Source of the DNA: an uncultured Duganella sp.
Lineage (GTDB): Bacteria; Pseudomonadota; Gammaproteobacteria; Burkholderiales; Burkholderiaceae
Assembly: GCA_946482335.1 (NCBI GenBank)
Contig: CAMLRG010000172.1
Location: 1-11,447, forward strand
Direction of reading: 5' to 3'
DNA length: 11,447 nucleotides
A program made the translations under genes and the position numbers. Shown here piece by piece: positions 8,068-11,447 of this stretch (its first letter is position 1; each line of letters starts with the position of its first letter). The notes beneath the pieces are model-generated. The model was not told the DNA's origin, ran no database searches, and was given only the letters and a program-made list of their open reading frames with translations.

Positions 8068-9282
8068 ATGACCCAATTCCCGAACTTCCGCAGCACGGCC
8101 GTCCTGCTCGACCACGCGCAGCACACCATGCGTTTCTACCACCCGCGCGCCGTCGATCCGAGCGGTGGCCTCTATCACTATTTCAAGGATGACGGCACCG
8201 TCTACGATACGCAGCACCGCCATCTGGTCAGCAGCACGCGCTTTGTGTTCACCTATGCCATGGCGTACCGTCACTTCCACGATCCGGCGCATCTTGATGG
8301 GTTGCAGCATGCGCTGCGTTACGTGCGCGAGGCGCACCGCGACCCGGTCGGCGGCGGTTACGCCTGGATGCTGGACAACGGCAAGGTGGAAGACGGCACG
8401 CAGCACGCCTACGGGCTGGCGTTCGTCTTGTTGGCCTACGCGCACGCGACGATGGCCGGGCTGGAACAGGCGCGCGCCTGGATCGGCGAAACGTTCGAAC
8501 TGATGGAGCGACGCTTCTGGGATGCCGACGCCGGCCTGTATGCCGATGAAGCGAGCCGCGACTGGTCTGCATTGTCCGGCTATCGCGGACAGAACGCCAA
8601 CATGCATGCCTGCGAAGCCTTGCAGGCCGCCTTCCAGGCTACCGGCGAGCGCCGCTACCTGGAACGGGCCTATACCATCGCTTACAACATCACCCAGCGC
8701 CAGGCCAGGCGTTGCGGTGGGCTGATCTGGGAACACTATGACGCCGCCTGGCAGCCGGATTGGCGCTTCAATATCGACGATCCCGAAAACCTGTTCCGCC
8801 CATGGGGCTACCAGCCCGGCCATTTCACCGAGTGGGCCAAGCTGCTGCTGCAACTGGAAGCGCGTGGCGGCGTGCTTGGCAAGGACCTGTCCTGGCTGCG
8901 CCCGACCGCCGAACGCCTGTTCCAGGTGGCGGTGACGAAAGGCTGGGACGACGATCATGGTGGCCTGTGCTACTCGCTCGCACCCGACCTGACCGTGTGC
9001 GACCACCACAAGTATTTCTGGGTACAGGCCGAAAGCGCTGCCGCTGCCGCCATGCTGGCGCAGCGCACCGGCGACCAGATGTACTGGGATTGGTACGACC
9101 GCCTGTGGGCCTATAGCTGGACGCATTTCGTCGACCATGAACACGGCGCCTGGTACCGCATCCTGGACCGCCAGAACCGCAAGCTGGGTGACGAGAAGAG
9201 CCCGGCCGGCAAGGTCGATTACCACACCATGGGTGCTTGCTACGACATCGTGGCAGCGTTGGGAGGTGGCGGCCATGCGTGA
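8068..9282 (+). CDS. AGE-family sugar isomerase/epimerase, probable D-mannose isomerase
   Basis: A 404-residue (alpha/alpha)6-barrel enzyme of the N-acylglucosamine 2-epimerase superfamily, closest in feel to YihS-type mannose isomerases that interconvert D-mannose and D-fructose in the cytoplasm. Visible signatures are FYHPRAVDPSGGLYHYF (23-39), the STRFVFTYAMAYR helix (56-68), NMHACEA with His180, RPWGYQPGHFTEWAKLL with His252 (244-260), and YHTMGACYDIVAAL with His386 near the C-terminus. The spacing of these histidines (72 and 134 residues) closely matches the active-site histidines known in YihS. There is no signal peptide. The start is set by family alignment of the N-terminus, yet no Shine-Dalgarno sequence is seen in the 18 bases after the LacI stop, so translation probably depends on the upstream gene. 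The sugar kinase next door favours mannose-to-fructose isomerisation over cellobiose or GlcNAc epimerisation, but these remain alternatives. Confidence 0.85.
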   Translation: MTQFPNFRSTAVLLDHAQHTMRFYHPRAVDPSGGLYHYFKDDGTVYDTQHRHLVSSTRFVFTYAMAYRHFHDPAHLDGLQHALRYVREAHRDPVGGGYAWMLDNGKVEDGTQHAYGLAFVLLAYAHATMAGLEQARAWIGETFELMERRFWDADAGLYADEASRDWSALSGYRGQNANMHACEALQAAFQATGERRYLERAYTIAYNITQRQARRCGGLIWEHYDAAWQPDWRFNIDDPENLFRPWGYQPGHFTEWAKLLLQLEARGGVLGKDLSWLRPTAERLFQVAVTKGWDDDHGGLCYSLAPDLTVCDHHKYFWVQAESAAAAAMLAQRTGDQMYWDWYDRLWAYSWTHFVDHEHGAWYRILDRQNRKLGDEKSPAGKVDYHTMGACYDIVAALGGGGHA

Positions 9283-10198
9283 CGCACCCGTAATGCTGTG
9301 CGCCGGGGAAGCGCTGACCGACATGATCCAGCAGGGCGAAGAGCAGTGGGCCAGCCGCGTCGGCGGCTCGGTGTGGAATGTGGCGCGTGCCCTGGCCGTG
9401 CTGGGTGAGCGCACAGCCTTTGCCGGCGCCATCAGCCGCGACCGATTTGGCGACGCCTTGTGGCGGGCCAGCGAAGCGGTCGGCCTGGATACGCGCCTGC
9501 TGCAGCGCGTGGAGCGCTCGCCGCTGCTGGCCATCGTCGAACAGGGCGAGCCGCCGCGCTACTTCTTCATCGGCGACGACAGCGCCGACCTGCATTTCAA
9601 TGCGGACGCCTTGCCGCAAGGCTGGTCCGGCGCCCTGCGCTGGGCCCACTTCGGCGGCATCAGCCTGGCCCGCGAACCGCTGGCATCGCGCCTGGTGGCG
9701 CTGGCAGCGCAGTTGAAGGCGCAGGGCGTGGCGATCAGCTATGACCCGAATTACCGCAACCTGATGGATGAACGCTATGCGCCCACGCTGCGGCGCATGG
9801 CGGCGCTGGCCGATGTGATCAAGGTGTCCGACGACGACTTGCGCGGCCTGTTCCCCGGCGTGCCGCTGGACGACGCATTGCAGCAACTGCGCGCCATCAA
9901 TCCGGCGGCCTATTGCCTGCTGACGCGCGGCGGGCAGGGTGCCAGCCTGTTCCTCGCCGGCCAGCGCGTCGATGCGCGTGCGCCGTCCGTCGCCGTGGTG
10001 GACACGGTCGGCGCCGGCGACGCCAGTATTGCCGGCCTGCTGCACAGCCTGGCCCGCCAACCGCACCGCCCGCTGCAAGCCCATTTGCACGCGGCACTGG
10101 CAGCCGGTTCCGCCGCCTGCCTGCAGTCCGGCGCCACGCCGCCACACCCGGCGGCCATGCAGCAATTGTTCGACACGCTTCAAGGAGAGGTTTCGTGA
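9275..10198 (+). CDS. PfkB-family carbohydrate kinase, probable fructokinase
   Basis: A 307-residue ribokinase/PfkB-family kinase. The N-terminal substrate-binding pattern is CAGEALTDMI (9-18), then VGGSVWNVARALAVLG (29-44) and FAGAISRDRFGDAL (49-62). The second family signature, DTVGAGDASIAGLL (243-256), carries the anion-hole glycines and the catalytic base Asp249. SYDPNYR (155-161) and KVSDDDL (183-189) are features common in bacterial fructokinases; the general NxxE motif is replaced by SDDD. The predicted reaction is fructose + ATP to fructose-6-phosphate, completing mannose entry into glycolysis after the isomerase. ATG 9275 overlaps the isomerase gene by 8 bp and has GGAGGT (9262-9267) 7 bases upstream. 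Related PfkB enzymes act on 2-keto-3-deoxygluconate or other ketoses, so the substrate comes from context, not from diagnostic residues. Confidence 0.87.
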   Translation: MRDAPVMLCAGEALTDMIQQGEEQWASRVGGSVWNVARALAVLGERTAFAGAISRDRFGDALWRASEAVGLDTRLLQRVERSPLLAIVEQGEPPRYFFIGDDSADLHFNADALPQGWSGALRWAHFGGISLAREPLASRLVALAAQLKAQGVAISYDPNYRNLMDERYAPTLRRMAALADVIKVSDDDLRGLFPGVPLDDALQQLRAINPAAYCLLTRGGQGASLFLAGQRVDARAPSVAVVDTVGAGDASIAGLLHSLARQPHRPLQAHLHAALAAGSAACLQSGATPPHPAAMQQLFDTLQGEVS

Positions 10199-11447
10199 TG
10201 ACCGTTTTCCCCACCGCACGTCTGGCCGGCCTGGGCGTTGTGCTGGCCGCGTTCGCGCTGCCGCTGGCCGCGCCGTGCGCAGCCGCCGCCGACGCCTTCC
10301 CGGTCAACACCTTTATCGGCACCCAGGACGAGGGCAATACCTTCCCTGGCGCTTCGGCCCCCTTCGGCATGATCCAGGTCAGCCCGACCGGCGAGCATTA
10401 CGCCGGCTGGCGTTACAGCGATGCCCGCATCCGTGGGTTCGGCCATTCCTTCCTGTCCGGCGCAGGTTGCTGGGAGCAGGGCGGCCAATTGTCGGTGCTG
10501 CCGGTCACCGGCCGCATCGGCCCCGGCGGCGACTTCGACACCGGTAAGGCGGCCAGCTTTGACTACAAGCGTTATGCCGCCAGCTACAGCCATGAAGGCG
10601 AGGTAGGGCAAGCCGGCTACTACAAGGTCCGGCTCACCAGCTATGGCGGCATCACCGCCGAAGCGACCGCCCTGACGCGCGCCGCCGCCGAACGCTATTC
10701 GTTTGCCGCCGGCACCGGCAGCGGTCACCTGCTGCTCAACCTGGGCCAAGCCAATGAGCGCCATTCCGTGGTCGGCAGCGAGGTGCGCGTGCTGGACGAG
10801 CGCAGCGTCGAAGGCCGGATCACCACCAAGAGCTTCTGCGGCGGCGCCCAGTACACCACCTGGTTCCGCATGGTGTTCGACCAGCCCTTCGTCGCCCACG
10901 GCATATGGGACGACCGCGGCGGCTGGCCCGGCGTGAGAGGCCCAAGCCAGCAGGGCGACAGCCGGCCGCACGGCGTCTGGCTCACGTTCGACCTCAAGCG
11001 CGGGGCTGCCGTGACGGCGGTCAGCGCGATCTCCCACGTCGACGCGGAAGGCGCCCGCATCAACCTGCGTGCCGAAGGGATGAAGGGCGAGCAGCCGCTC
11101 AGCTTCGACGCCATGCGCGCCCAGGCGCAGGGGGCATGGCAGCGCGAACTGGGCACCGTGCGCGTGGAAGGCGGCAGCACCGATGACCGCACCGTGTTCT
11201 ACACGGCGCTCTACCACTCGCTGCTGCAACCCTTGACCGGCAGCGATGCGGATGGCCGCTACCGCGGTTACGACGACGCCATCCATACCGCCAAGGGCTG
11301 GACCTATTACGAATTCTTCTCGTTGTGGGATACCTACCGTGCACAGAACCAACTGCTTGCCTTGCTGCGCCCGCAGCGGGCGCGCGATATCGCCAACTCG
11401 GTCCTGAAGATCCGTGAAGAAGGCGGCTGGCTGCCGCGCTGGGGCTA
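10198..11447 (+). CDS. GH92 exo-alpha-mannosidase, secreted, 3'-truncated
   Basis: The first 416 residues of a glycoside hydrolase family 92 enzyme; members are about 750 residues and remove alpha-linked mannose in a calcium-dependent inverting reaction. A signal peptide is clear (hydrophobic 10-26, likely cut near the AAA-AD stretch at 28-32). Family landmarks are VNTFIGT (36-42), GNTFPGASAPFGMIQVSP (46-63), GFGHSFLSGAGC (80-91), VFYTALYHSLLQP (333-345), SDADGRYRG (349-357), FFSLWDTYRAQNQLLALL (373-390) and GGWLPRWG at the cut end. The catalytic acid and base lie in the missing C-terminal barrel, so linkage preference (alpha-1,2, -1,3, -1,6) and activity cannot be judged. ATG 10198 shares one base with the kinase stop (TGATG) and follows AAGGAGAGG (10182-10190). 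Residues after 416 are outside the window. The Cys at 27 is not in a lipobox, since proline precedes it, so a soluble periplasmic protein is expected. Confidence 0.93.
   Translation, partial: MTVFPTARLAGLGVVLAAFALPLAAPCAAAADAFPVNTFIGTQDEGNTFPGASAPFGMIQVSPTGEHYAGWRYSDARIRGFGHSFLSGAGCWEQGGQLSVLPVTGRIGPGGDFDTGKAASFDYKRYAASYSHEGEVGQAGYYKVRLTSYGGITAEATALTRAAAERYSFAAGTGSGHLLLNLGQANERHSVVGSEVRVLDERSVEGRITTKSFCGGAQYTTWFRMVFDQPFVAHGIWDDRGGWPGVRGPSQQGDSRPHGVWLTFDLKRGAAVTAVSAISHVDAEGARINLRAEGMKGEQPLSFDAMRAQAQGAWQRELGTVRVEGGSTDDRTVFYTALYHSLLQPLTGSDADGRYRGYDDAIHTAKGWTYYEFFSLWDTYRAQNQLLALLRPQRARDIANSVLKIREEGGWLPRWG

Noticed and set aside
7966..9534. Minus-strand open frame of 522 codons opposite the isomerase gene
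   Set aside because: It is a shadow of the AGE-family gene with strong signatures on the + strand; no domain or ribosome-binding site was recognised on the minus strand.
8825..10219. Minus-strand open frame of 464 codons opposite the isomerase and kinase genes
   Set aside because: It spans two convincing + strand genes and shows arginine/glycine-rich nonsense with no family features.
10180..11352. Minus-strand open frame of 390 codons opposite the GH92 gene
   Set aside because: The + strand frame from 10198 is open to the window end and matches GH92 motifs throughout, so the antisense frame is a GC artefact.
1..11447. Mobile elements, tRNA/rRNA genes, CRISPR repeats, phage or attachment sites
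   Set aside because: Nothing seen: genes are packed, of uniform composition and one orientation, with no transposase, no terminal repeats and no RNA-gene-like spacers.

Overview
This window looks like chromosomal DNA from a high-GC Gram-negative bacterium. The signs are a TonB-dependent outer-membrane receptor, periplasmic signal peptides, GC-rich third codon positions and long spurious antisense frames. The receptor's sub-family and the gene mix (receptor, tryptophan-halogenase-like protein, glycosidases, LacI regulator) are typical of Massilia-type Oxalobacteraceae, Xanthomonadaceae and Caulobacteraceae. My best guess is a Massilia-like betaproteobacterium. That is inference from sequence style, not a search result.

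All seven genes lie on the + strand and fill almost the whole window, in this order: (1) TonB-dependent receptor, cut at its 5' end (2-2785); (2) flavin-dependent tryptophan-halogenase-like protein (2853-4361); (3) secreted GH2 beta-mannosidase (4358-7066); (4) LacI-family regulator (7063-8049); (5) AGE-family mannose isomerase/epimerase (8068-9282); (6) PfkB-family sugar kinase, probably fructokinase (9275-10198); (7) secreted GH92 alpha-mannosidase, cut at its 3' end (10198 to the window end). Genes 2 to 7 overlap or nearly touch: 4-bp, 4-bp and 8-bp overlaps, an 18-bp gap, and a 1-bp overlap. They therefore read as one operon. The only real spacer is the 67 bp after the receptor gene. It holds a strong hairpin and an overlapping perfect palindrome.

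Together the genes make a coherent mannose-glycan utilisation locus. The receptor would import a mannose-containing oligosaccharide. The GH92 enzyme would remove alpha-mannose and the GH2 enzyme beta-mannose in the periplasm. The AGE protein would convert free mannose to fructose, and the kinase would make fructose-6-phosphate. The LacI protein would sense the sugar and control the operon. A beta-mannosidase beside a GH92 enzyme fits N-glycan-like substrates, or mixed alpha/beta mannosides.

The one gene that does not fit a sugar pathway is the halogenase-like flavoprotein. Its FAD, lysine, glutamate and WxWxIP signatures are all intact, so it may be an active enzyme of unknown substrate. No RNA genes, mobile elements, CRISPR arrays or attachment sites were seen. 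No promoter is visible; the operon promoter most likely lies upstream of the window.
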